From: an uncultured Pseudomonas sp.
GTDB taxonomy: Bacteria; Pseudomonadota; Gammaproteobacteria; Pseudomonadales; Pseudomonadaceae
DNA: 5,078 nt
Direction of reading: 5' to 3'
Assembly: GCA_946886875.1 (NCBI GenBank)
Contig: CAMPJN010000297.1
Span: 1-5,078, forward strand
The translations under genes and the position numbers were made by a program. The notes under the pieces are model-generated. The model saw only the letters and a list, made by a program, of their open reading frames with translations, searched no databases and was not told the origin of the DNA. Shown here one piece after another: positions 1-5,078 of the stretch (positions are counted from its first letter, which is position 1; each line of letters opens with the position of its first letter).

Positions 1-3
1 GAA

Positions 4-38
4 TACAGGGCAGCCGGATCGTCGATGGCTGCCCTGTA
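4..38 (-). terminator. Probable intrinsic terminator after nasT (tail cut by window edge)
   Basis: A perfect 12-bp inverted repeat (positions 4-15 pair with 27-38; arms tacagggcagcc / ggctgccctgta) lies 4 nt beyond the nasT stop codon. The 11-nt loop can form a small extra stem (atc/gat). The location and GC-rich stem fit a rho-independent terminator for the nasST transcript. Only the first three bases past the stem (UUC on the minus strand) are inside the window, so the expected U-tract cannot be confirmed. It could instead be a stabilising 3' hairpin. Confidence 0.6.
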
Positions 39-42
39 GCGG

Positions 43-621
43 TTAATTACCCAACATGTCGTGCATGGCGATGATCTGTTCGGCGACCTGCACCAGTTTC
101 TGCTGACGGCTCATGGCCTGGCGGCGCATCAAGGTGTAGGCCTCCTCCTCGTTGCAGCTCTTCATCTTCATCAGCAGGCCCTTGGCCAGTTCGATTCTTT
201 TGCGCTCGGCTAGCTGGGCATCGCGGGCTTGCAGTTGGGCGCGTAACGCCTGGTCGCTCTCGAAGCGCGCCATGGCCACATCGAGGATCGGTTGCAGACG
301 CTGGGCGTGAATGCCCTCGACGATATAGGCGCTGACGCCGGATTGAATGGCCTGGCGCATCACGCCGGGGTCGTGCTCATCGGTGAACATGACGATGGGG
401 CGCGGCTGGTCGCGCGAAACCAGTACCACTTGTTCCATCACGTCGCGGCCGGGCGATTCGGTATCGATCAGAATCACATCGGGGCGTACGGCTTCGACGC
501 GTTCGGGCAGATCGATGGTCAGGCCGGATTCGTCGATCACCTCGAAACCCGCTTCGATCAGCGCGGCTTTCAGGCGGCCGACTTTTTTCGGCGTGTCGTT
601 GATTAGCAGGATACGCAGCAT
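43..621 (-). CDS. nasT: NasT: ANTAR-domain response-regulator-like transcription antiterminator of nitrate assimilation
   Basis: This is a 192-residue protein, the usual length for NasT. Residues 1 to about 120 form a receiver-like domain beginning MLRILLINDTP, with the candidate phospho-acceptor D53 in DVILIDTE and T80 in MFTDE. The acidic pair is N8-D9, and the position of the invariant receiver lysine appears to be E102 (AYIVEG), so classical phosphorylation is doubtful. Residues about 121-140 are helical and charged (a probable coiled coil). They lead into the C-terminal ANTAR domain (about 131-190: RKRIELAKGLLMKMKSCNEEEAY, then LMRRQAMSRQQKL), a three-helix RNA-binding module. In the family, NasT binds paired hexaloop hairpins in mRNA leaders and blocks termination of nitrate/nitrite reductase operons, while NasS sequesters it when nitrate and nitrite are absent. 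The ATG at 621 follows a weak AGAAGAG Shine-Dalgarno with 8 nt spacing. nasS ends 21 nt upstream, so the two are almost certainly co-transcribed. Confidence 0.93.
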   Translation of the reverse strand: MLRILLINDTPKKVGRLKAALIEAGFEVIDESGLTIDLPERVEAVRPDVILIDTESPGRDVMEQVVLVSRDQPRPIVMFTDEHDPGVMRQAIQSGVSAYIVEGIHAQRLQPILDVAMARFESDQALRAQLQARDAQLAERKRIELAKGLLMKMKSCNEEEAYTLMRRQAMSRQQKLVQVAEQIIAMHDMLGN

Positions 622-642
622 AAATGTGGCTCTTCTGTTGCG

Positions 643-1854
643 TTATAGGCTGACAGCTGAGCTGTCGGCCAGGGCGTTGAGACTGAAACTGCGGGCATAG
701 CCGACCGGGTCGCTGCCATCCCAGACCCGACCATCGAGCAGGCAACTGCTACGCATCACCTCGGGCACGCTGATCCCCAGGGCTTCGGCCGCTTGACGGT
801 ACAGTTCCAGTTGGTGAACCTGCTGGGCGACAGCCAGATAGTCTGGGTCGTCGCGCAATAGCCCCCAGCGCCGGAATTGGGTCATGAACCACATGCCGTC
901 CGAGAGATAGGGCATATTAACCGCCCCCTCTGCATGAAAGCGTAGCGGATGCGCATCCAACCAGGCATGACCGATGCCGTCCTGGTATTGGCCGAGAAAG
1001 CGTGGCTGGATCACGTTCAACGGCGCATCGACGTACTCGCCGCCGCTTAACAGTTGTGCGGTGCTGCGCTTGTTTTCCTCGTTTTCGTCGATGAAACGGC
1101 TGGCTTCCAGGATCGCCATGATCAGCGCGCGTGCGGTATTGGGGTTCTGCTCGACAAAGGCGCGGGTGCAGCCGAGTACCTTTTCCGGGTGATCCGGCCA
1201 GATCGATTGACTGGTGGCCAGGGTGAAGCCGAGATTCTCCTCGACCGCCTGGGCGCACCAGGGTTCGCCGACACAGAAACCATCAATGCGCCGGGCCTTG
1301 AGGTGGGGCACCATCTGCGGCGGTGGAACCACCACGCTGTCGACATCATCGAGCGGGTGGATGCCTTGGCTAGCCAGCCAATAATAGAGCCACATGGCAT
1401 GGGTGCCGGTGGGGAAGGTTTGGGCGAAGGTCAGTCTTGCGCCTTTTTGGTGCGCGCGCATGTTGAGTGCATCGCTTGTGGTCACGCCGGCGAATTTCAG
1501 CCCGTGGGACAGGTTGATGCTCTGGCCGTTCTGGTTCAGTCCCATCAATATCGCCATGTCGGTGGCGGATGCACCGCCCAGGCCGAACTGCACGCCATAG
1601 ATCAGCCCGTAGAGGCTGTGGGCGGCATCCAACTCACCGCTCAGCAGCTTGTCGCGCAAGGTGGCCCAGGAAGCCTGGCGCTGCAGGTTGAGGGTCAGGC
1701 CATATTTTTCGGCGAAGCCTTGAGTGGCTGTAACAATCACGGATGCCGCGTCGGTCAGGGCCATGAACCCGATATTCAGTACCCGTTTCTCGGGGGCATC
1801 GTTGCCGGCAACCCAGGCCTGTGTATCGTTACGGCTGATAGCATGTTCACTCAT
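643..1854 (-). CDS. nasS: NasS: cytoplasmic nitrate/nitrite sensor, NrtA/CmpA-type binding-protein fold
   Basis: A 403-residue protein of the NrtA/CmpA nitrate- and bicarbonate-binding family. Recognisable blocks are the early strand VLNIGFMALTDAASV (25-39), ASWATLRDKLLSGELDAAH (61-79), TFPTGTHAMWLYYWLASQG (146-164) and GFCVGEPW (192-199). The last two are hallmark motifs of the nitrate-binding family. There is no hydrophobic signal sequence, twin-arginine motif or lipobox: the N-terminus (MSEHAISRNDTQAWVAG) is hydrophilic. This separates it from the exported transporter subunit and fits a cytoplasmic sensor. In known systems NasS binds NasT and inhibits it, and nitrate or nitrite binding releases NasT. 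The ATG at 1854 is preceded by a modest GGGA 8 nt upstream, and the VAGNDAPEK segment soon after is typical of NasS N-termini, which supports this start. It is first gene of the nasST operon, behind a sigma-54 promoter and a probable attenuator. Confidence 0.92.
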   Translation of the reverse strand: MSEHAISRNDTQAWVAGNDAPEKRVLNIGFMALTDAASVIVTATQGFAEKYGLTLNLQRQASWATLRDKLLSGELDAAHSLYGLIYGVQFGLGGASATDMAILMGLNQNGQSINLSHGLKFAGVTTSDALNMRAHQKGARLTFAQTFPTGTHAMWLYYWLASQGIHPLDDVDSVVVPPPQMVPHLKARRIDGFCVGEPWCAQAVEENLGFTLATSQSIWPDHPEKVLGCTRAFVEQNPNTARALIMAILEASRFIDENEENKRSTAQLLSGGEYVDAPLNVIQPRFLGQYQDGIGHAWLDAHPLRFHAEGAVNMPYLSDGMWFMTQFRRWGLLRDDPDYLAVAQQVHQLELYRQAAEALGISVPEVMRSSCLLDGRVWDGSDPVGYARSFSLNALADSSAVSL

Positions 1855-1876
1855 TGCGTTTTTCCCAGGTCAACAC

Positions 1877-1926
1877 AAAAAGGCGCCGCACCAATGGCTG
1901 CCAGACGCAGCGATTGGGACGACACC
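1877..1926 (-). terminator. Leader terminator (attenuator) upstream of nasS
   Basis: On the minus strand a long imperfect hairpin ends directly in U5 (1881-1877), 22 nt before the nasS ATG. From the base: GGUGUCGU (1926-1919) pairs with GCGGCGCC (1889-1882) as 8 bp including 3 G-U pairs. After a C/U mismatch, CCAAU (1917-1913) pairs with AUUGG (1895-1891). After a C/C mismatch, GCUGC (1911-1907) pairs with GCAGC (1901-1897) around a 5-nt loop. That gives 18 pairs with two single mismatches, followed by UUUUUG. Its 5' base overlaps the second ANTAR-type hairpin (1933-1920), so the two cannot coexist. Pairing was done by hand and no free energy was computed. Confidence 0.7.
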
Positions 1927-1964
1927 ATTGTCAAATAAGCCAGTTCCGCCGTTGGAAATGGCTT
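1920..1964 (-). promoter_or_regulatory. Candidate ANTAR (NasT) target: two tandem hexaloop hairpins in the nasST leader
   Basis: Hairpin 1: AAGCCA (1964-1959) pairs with UGGCUU (1942-1937); after one U/C mismatch UUCC (1957-1954) pairs with GGAA (1947-1944), closing the 6-nt loop AACGGC. Hairpin 2 follows after 3 nt: UGAC (1933-1930) pairs with GUCG (1923-1920; one G-U pair), closing the 6-nt loop AAUGGU. Both loops have A at position 1 and G at position 4 and share the pattern AANGGN. The recognised ANTAR RNA motif is a pair of hairpins with hexanucleotide loops carrying A1 and G4. Hairpin 2 is short and overlaps the 5' arm of the downstream terminator, the classical arrangement for antitermination. 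Being in the leader of the operon that encodes NasT, it suggests autoregulation. Not verified with a covariance model. Confidence 0.68.
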
Positions 1965-1979
1965 TGCTGGATATGTGTT

Positions 1980-1996
1980 AGCAAGGCATATGCCAG
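1980..1996 (-). promoter_or_regulatory. Sigma-54 (RpoN) -24/-12 promoter of nasST
   Basis: The minus strand reads CTGGCATATGCCTTGCT (1996-1980). Against the RpoN consensus TGGCACG-N4-TTGCW it keeps TGGCA and TTGCT with exact spacing; only the C and G after TGGCA differ. GG (1994-1993) is the -24 element and GC (1982-1981) the -12 element. Transcription would begin near 1969, about 115 nt before the nasS ATG and just ahead of the hexaloop hairpins. RpoN control fits nitrate-assimilation genes, which are usually NtrC/RpoN-dependent. The -24 region also contains the perfect palindrome GGCATATGCC (1985-1994). No good sigma-70 alternative was found in this gap. Confidence 0.72.
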
Positions 1997-2053
1997 AGCT
2001 GTCCGCGGGATTCGTTTGCCAGCCCGGATTGCACCAGGATCTACAAAAAGCAG

Positions 2054-2084
2054 AAAAGAAAAAGCCCCGCACTGGGCGGGGCTT
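2054..2084 (-). terminator. Intrinsic terminator of acnB
   Basis: A perfect 9-bp GC-rich stem (minus strand AAGCCCCGC, 2084-2076, pairing with GCGGGGCTT, 2070-2062) with a 5-nt loop is followed by T3-C-T4 (2061-2054). It begins 33 nt after the acnB stop codon. The tail on the plus strand is much poorer in T, so it acts mainly on the minus strand. It separates acnB transcription from the sigma-54 nasST promoter just downstream. Confidence 0.9.
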
Positions 2085-2117
2085 CTCTTTATACATGCAG
2101 CGTGACGCGTTGTTTCG

Positions 2118-4727
2118 TTAGGCTTGAACGACCGGGATCTGAGCGTTCGCAGCAGCTTCACGGAACTCGGCGATCTGGTCGAAACTCAGGTAGCGGTAAA
2201 CGTCCGCTGCCATGGTGTCGATTTCCTTCGCGTAGACCATGTATTCCTCAACGGTCGGCAGGCGACCGAGGATCGAGGCAACAGCGGCCAGCTCGGCCGA
2301 AGCCAGGTAGACGTTGGCACCATCGCCCAGACGGTTGGGGAAGTTACGGGTGGAGGTCGAAACCACGGTGGAGTTTGCCTCAACGCGTGCCTGGTTACCC
2401 ATGCACAGCGAGCAGCCCGGCATTTCCATGCGCGCGCCGGCTTTGCCGTAGATGCCGTAGTAGCCTTCTTCGGTCAGCTGATGCTGGTCCATCTTGGTCG
2501 GCGGCGACAGCCACAGACGGGTCGGCAGGGTGCCTTCGACTTTTTCCAGCAGCTTACCGGCAGCGCGGAAGTGACCGATGTTGGTCATGCACGAACCGAT
2601 AAACACTTCGTCGATCTTCTCGCCCTGAACGGAGGACAGCAGACGAGCGTCGTCCGGGTCGTTCGGTGCGCAGAGGACTGGCTCGTTGATCTCGGCCAGG
2701 TCGATTTCGATGATTTCGGCGTACTCGGCGTCCTTGTCAGCTTCCATCAGCTTCGGATCGGCCAACCAGGCTTCCATCGCTTGGGCGCGACGTTCCATGG
2801 TGCGGGCATCGCCGTAGCCTTCGCTGATCATCCAGCGCAGCAGGGTGATGTTCGAACGCAGGTACTCGGCGATGGCTTTTTCCGGCAGCTTGATGGTGCA
2901 GCCAGCGGCGGAACGCTCGGCGGAGGCGTCGGACAGCTCGAAAGCCTGTTCCACGGTCAGCTCGTCCAGACCTTCGATCTCGAGGATGCGGCCGGAGAAG
3001 ATGTTCTTCTTGCCTTTCTTCTCGACGGTCAGCAGGCCTTTCTGGATGGCTACGTAAGGGATGGCATGGACCAGGTCACGCAGGGTGATGCCCGGTTGCA
3101 GTTTGCCCTTGAAGCGCACCAGTACCGACTCCGGCATGTCCAGCGGCATTACGCCGGTGGCAGCGGCGAAGGCGACCAGGCCGGAACCGGCCGGGAAGGA
3201 GATGCCGATCGGGAAGCGGGTGTGCGAATCGCCACCGGTGCCGACGGTATCCGGCAGCAGCATGCGGTTCAGCCAGCTGTGGATGATGCCATCGCCAGGA
3301 CGCAGGGACACGCCGCCACGGGTGCGGATGAAATCCGGCAGGGTGTGGTGGGTGGTGACGTCGATCGGCTTCGGATAGGCCGCGGTGTGGCAGAACGACT
3401 GCATCACCAGGTCGGCGGAGAAGCCCAGGCAAGCCAGGTCTTTCAGCTCGTCGCGGGTCATCGGGCCAGTGGTGTCCTGGGAGCCGACGGTGGTCATCTT
3501 CGGTTCGCAGTAGGTGCCAGGACGCACGCCTTTGCCTTCTGGCAGGCCGCAGGCCTTGCCGACCATCTTCTGCGCCAGGGTGAAACCCTTGGTGCTGGCA
3601 GCAGGCGGCTCAGGCAGCTTGAACAGATCGGTTGGGCCCAGGCCCAGCTCGGCACGGGCTTTCTCGGTCAAACCGCGACCGATGATCAGTGGAATACGGC
3701 CGCCGGCACGGACTTCGTCGAGCAGCACCGGGGTCTTCATTTCGAAGGTGGCCAGCACTTCTTCGGTACCGTGCTTGCAGACTTTGCCGGCATGCGGGTA
3801 CAGGTCGATCACGTCGCCCATGTTCAGCTGGGAAACGTCGAACTCGATCGGCAGAGCGCCGGCATCTTCCATGGTGTTGTAGAAGATCGGAGCGATTTTG
3901 CTGCCGAAGCAGAAGCCGCCAGCACGCTTGTTTGGCACGAACGGAATGTCGTCGCCGAAGAACCACAGCACCGAGTTGGTCGCGGATTTACGCGAGGAAC
4001 CGGTACCAACCACGTCGCCGACGTAAGCGATGGGGAAGCCTTGACCGCGCATGGTTTCGATCTGCTTCATCGGGCCGATGGCGCCTTGCTGATCAGGCAC
4101 GATGCCTTCGCGGGCCATTTTCAGCATGGCCAGTGCGTGCAACGGGATATCCGGGCGCGACCAGGCATCAGGTGCTGGGGACAGGTCGTCGGTATTGGTT
4201 TCGCCGGTGACCTTGAACACGCGCAGGCTGATCTTGTCGGCCAGGGTCGGGCGGTTCTTGAACCACTCGCCATCGGCCCAGGACTGCAGCACGCCTTTGG
4301 CGTGAACGTTGCCGTTCTTGGCTTTTTCCGCGACGTCGTGGAAGGCGTCGAACATCAGCAGGGTGTGCTTGAGTTGTTCGGCAGTCACGGCAGCCAGTTC
4401 GCTGTCGTCGAGCATTTCGACCAGGGTGGCGATGTTGTAGCCGCCCTGCATGGTGCCCAGCAGCTCAACGGCGTGCTTCTTGTCGATCAGCGGGGAGGTG
4501 GCTTCGCCTTTGGCAATGGCAGAGAGAAAACCGGCCTTGACGTAGGCGGCTTCATCGACGCCTGGCGGCACACGGTTGGTGATCAAGTCGAGCAGAAAGG
4601 CTTCTTCGCCAGTCGGCGGATTTTTCAGCAGCTCGATCAGGCCTGCGGTTTGTTCGGCGTTCAGCGGCTGGGGCACGATACCCTGAGCGGCACGCTCTGC
4701 TACATGGTTGCGATAGGCTTCAAGCAC
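2118..4727 (-). CDS. acnB: AcnB: aconitate hydratase B / 2-methylisocitrate dehydratase
   Basis: AcnB converts citrate to isocitrate via cis-aconitate in the TCA cycle and can also hydrate 2-methyl-cis-aconitate in the methylcitrate cycle. It is a cytoplasmic [4Fe-4S] enzyme. From the GTG at 4727 the product has 869 residues, the usual Pseudomonas AcnB length. The order is AcnB-type: N-terminal HEAT-like region (about 1-155), swivel domain (about 160-370, with [13 protein letters not shown] at 241-253), then the cluster-binding catalytic domains. Visible landmarks are GGDSHTR (498-504) and the three cluster-ligand cysteines C713 (FIGSCMTN), C772 and C775 ([10 protein letters not shown]). These match E. 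coli C710, C769 and C772 with a constant offset of 3. The GTG start is chosen because [16 protein letters not shown] aligns with the family's MLEAYR N-terminus and GAGGG lies 8 nt upstream. ATGs 18, 21 and 66 nt further upstream in frame would add residues absent from the family. No lesion was seen. It is monocistronic, judging by its own promoter and terminator. Confidence 0.97.
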   Translation of the reverse strand: MLEAYRNHVAERAAQGIVPQPLNAEQTAGLIELLKNPPTGEEAFLLDLITNRVPPGVDEAAYVKAGFLSAIAKGEATSPLIDKKHAVELLGTMQGGYNIATLVEMLDDSELAAVTAEQLKHTLLMFDAFHDVAEKAKNGNVHAKGVLQSWADGEWFKNRPTLADKISLRVFKVTGETNTDDLSPAPDAWSRPDIPLHALAMLKMAREGIVPDQQGAIGPMKQIETMRGQGFPIAYVGDVVGTGSSRKSATNSVLWFFGDDIPFVPNKRAGGFCFGSKIAPIFYNTMEDAGALPIEFDVSQLNMGDVIDLYPHAGKVCKHGTEEVLATFEMKTPVLLDEVRAGGRIPLIIGRGLTEKARAELGLGPTDLFKLPEPPAASTKGFTLAQKMVGKACGLPEGKGVRPGTYCEPKMTTVGSQDTTGPMTRDELKDLACLGFSADLVMQSFCHTAAYPKPIDVTTHHTLPDFIRTRGGVSLRPGDGIIHSWLNRMLLPDTVGTGGDSHTRFPIGISFPAGSGLVAFAAATGVMPLDMPESVLVRFKGKLQPGITLRDLVHAIPYVAIQKGLLTVEKKGKKNIFSGRILEIEGLDELTVEQAFELSDASAERSAAGCTIKLPEKAIAEYLRSNITLLRWMISEGYGDARTMERRAQAMEAWLADPKLMEADKDAEYAEIIEIDLAEINEPVLCAPNDPDDARLLSSVQGEKIDEVFIGSCMTNIGHFRAAGKLLEKVEGTLPTRLWLSPPTKMDQHQLTEEGYYGIYGKAGARMEMPGCSLCMGNQARVEANSTVVSTSTRNFPNRLGDGANVYLASAELAAVASILGRLPTVEEYMVYAKEIDTMAADVYRYLSFDQIAEFREAAANAQIPVVQA

Positions 4728-4735
4728 AGTTATTA

Positions 4736-4740
4736 CCCTC
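4736..4740 (-). promoter_or_regulatory. Ribosome binding site that fixes the acnB GTG start
   Basis: The minus strand has GAGGG at 4740-4736, 8 nt before the GTG at 4727. The upstream in-frame ATGs at 4748 and 4745 overlap or sit next to this Shine-Dalgarno and have no equivalent of their own. The GTG is therefore preferred as the initiation codon. Confidence 0.8.
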
Positions 4741-4845
4741 ATCATTGGTCCCAAAGGGTTGTCCGGGACACGATCCAGAAACCAACAAACCAAGCGCTTC
4801 GCGACTTTATGGGTCGCTTAGCCGAGGCTTCGCTGATTTCTTCCA

Positions 4846-4983
4846 GAAGCTGCTTTCAAAGTTTTACGCCGGCAGGACGGTTTGATGAGGGCTGTCGCAA
4901 GCACTTGAAAAGGCTTTCAAATGCCGGCGACAACTAACGTACTGCAGGATCGACTGTGCTCGTGACGCTTTGAAAACAGCTTC
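4846..4983 (-). other. Structured 5' leader of acnB with nested inverted repeats
   Basis: The gene-free stretch 4728-5078 (351 bases) holds the acnB promoter and leader; no other gene was recognised. In the RNA, GAAGCUGUUUUCAAAG (4983-4968) can pair along all 16 positions with CUUUGAAAGCAGCUUC (4861-4846; one G-U pair), enclosing 106 nt. Nested inside are an 8-bp perfect pair (UGCCGGCG-type arms at 4922-4929 and 4867-4874) and a hairpin of up to 10 bp (4924-4915 with 4910-4901, loop GCCU, one G-U pair). The hairpin's outer three pairs compete with the 8-bp stem. No known riboswitch or sRNA was recognised. It may be a regulatory leader, a processed RNA, or chance. E. coli AcnB is known to bind its own mRNA when it loses its cluster, but no IRE-like CAGUGN loop is visible here. 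Confidence 0.45.
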
Positions 4984-5016
4984 CAACGGACATCGGCGCC
5001 TGTAAAAGGCGGGCCG

Positions 5017-5045
5017 ATTCTACTGGAAAGCTTAGACAAAGTTAA
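5017..5045 (-). promoter_or_regulatory. Sigma-70-type promoter for acnB
   Basis: The minus strand has -35 TTAACT (5045-5040, 4 of 6 consensus) and -10 TAGAAT (5022-5017, 5 of 6) with an optimal 17-bp spacer. Transcription would start near 5010, giving a leader of about 280 nt before the GTG at 4727. No better pair was found closer to the gene. The long leader means an additional proximal promoter cannot be excluded. Confidence 0.6.
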
Positions 5046-5078
5046 GCTAAAGGCCCCGCCTATATAGGGGTGATCTGC

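Noticed and set aside
1929..1934. Perfect TTGACA (-35-like) on the minus strand upstream of nasS
   Set aside because: No -10-like hexamer lies 16-18 nt downstream (the region is GC-rich), and the bases are explained by the second hexaloop hairpin.
1054..1938. 294-codon open frame on the plus strand opposite nasS
   Set aside because: It is an antisense shadow of the confidently identified nasS; no domain or credible ribosome binding site was seen.
2062..2084. CAGUGC in the loop region of the acnB terminator, reminiscent of an iron-responsive element
   Set aside because: An IRE needs a 6-nt CAGUGN loop on a 5-bp stem with a bulged C. Here the G and C belong to a perfect 9-bp stem, so it reads as an ordinary terminator.
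4728..4735. AAUAAC between the Shine-Dalgarno and GTG of acnB as a possible Hfq/Crc catabolite-repression site (AAYAAYAA)
   Set aside because: Only six of eight positions match, and a single partial motif of this kind is expected by chance.
4727..4793. Longer acnB starting at an upstream ATG (4793, 4745 or 4748)
   Set aside because: The extra residues ([10 protein letters not shown]...) do not resemble AcnB N-termini, whereas the GTG at 4727 restores the family start and has a well-spaced GAGGG.
2124..4937. 937-codon open frame on the plus strand opposite acnB
   Set aside because: It mirrors a well-recognised acnB frame almost exactly. The translation is low-complexity (rich in G, H, Q, A and V) with no recognisable domain, as expected of an antisense frame in GC-biased codons.
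5003..5035. Possible terminator or repeat just downstream of the acnB transcription start (tcggc/gcct stem)
   Set aside because: The 9-bp stem (4994-5002 with 5006-5016) has a 2-nt bulge and no T-tract on either strand. At most it is a small 5'-end hairpin of the acnB mRNA.

Overview
The window looks like chromosome from a Pseudomonas-type gammaproteobacterium (Pseudomonas sensu lato, with Azotobacter as a close alternative). The evidence is the strongly GC-biased codon use, a full-length 869-residue AcnB, and the order acnB - nasS - nasT on one strand, which is the arrangement known from Pseudomonas aeruginosa. All three genes are on the minus strand, so transcription runs from the right edge to the left edge. 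No mobile element, CRISPR array, tRNA or rRNA was seen.

Right part (about 2054-5078): a sigma-70-like promoter near 5017-5045, a leader of roughly 280 nt with long-range inverted repeats, then acnB (2118-4727, GTG start), encoding the bifunctional TCA-cycle aconitase B / 2-methylisocitrate dehydratase. It is closed by a strong intrinsic terminator at 2054-2084.

Left part (1-2050): the nasST operon. nasS (643-1854) encodes a cytoplasmic nitrate/nitrite sensor related to ABC-transporter nitrate-binding proteins. nasT (43-621) encodes an ANTAR-domain RNA-binding antiterminator. In the known scheme NasS holds NasT inactive, and nitrate or nitrite releases NasT to bind paired hexaloop hairpins in leaders of nitrate-assimilation operons and prevent termination. 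A 12-bp hairpin at the left edge probably ends the operon.

The most interesting stretch is the 263-nt gap between acnB and nasS. It holds a well-spaced sigma-54 (-24/-12) promoter. Between that promoter and nasS it appears to hold a complete NasT-type attenuator: two adjacent hairpins with hexaloops AACGGC and AAUGGU (A at position 1 and G at position 4 in both), and a long imperfect terminator hairpin followed by U5. The terminator's 5' arm overlaps the second hexaloop hairpin, so the two structures exclude each other. If correct, NasT would antiterminate its own operon, a positive feedback loop on top of nitrogen-limitation control through RpoN and probably NtrC. This is inferred from reading the sequence by hand, without folding or database searches.
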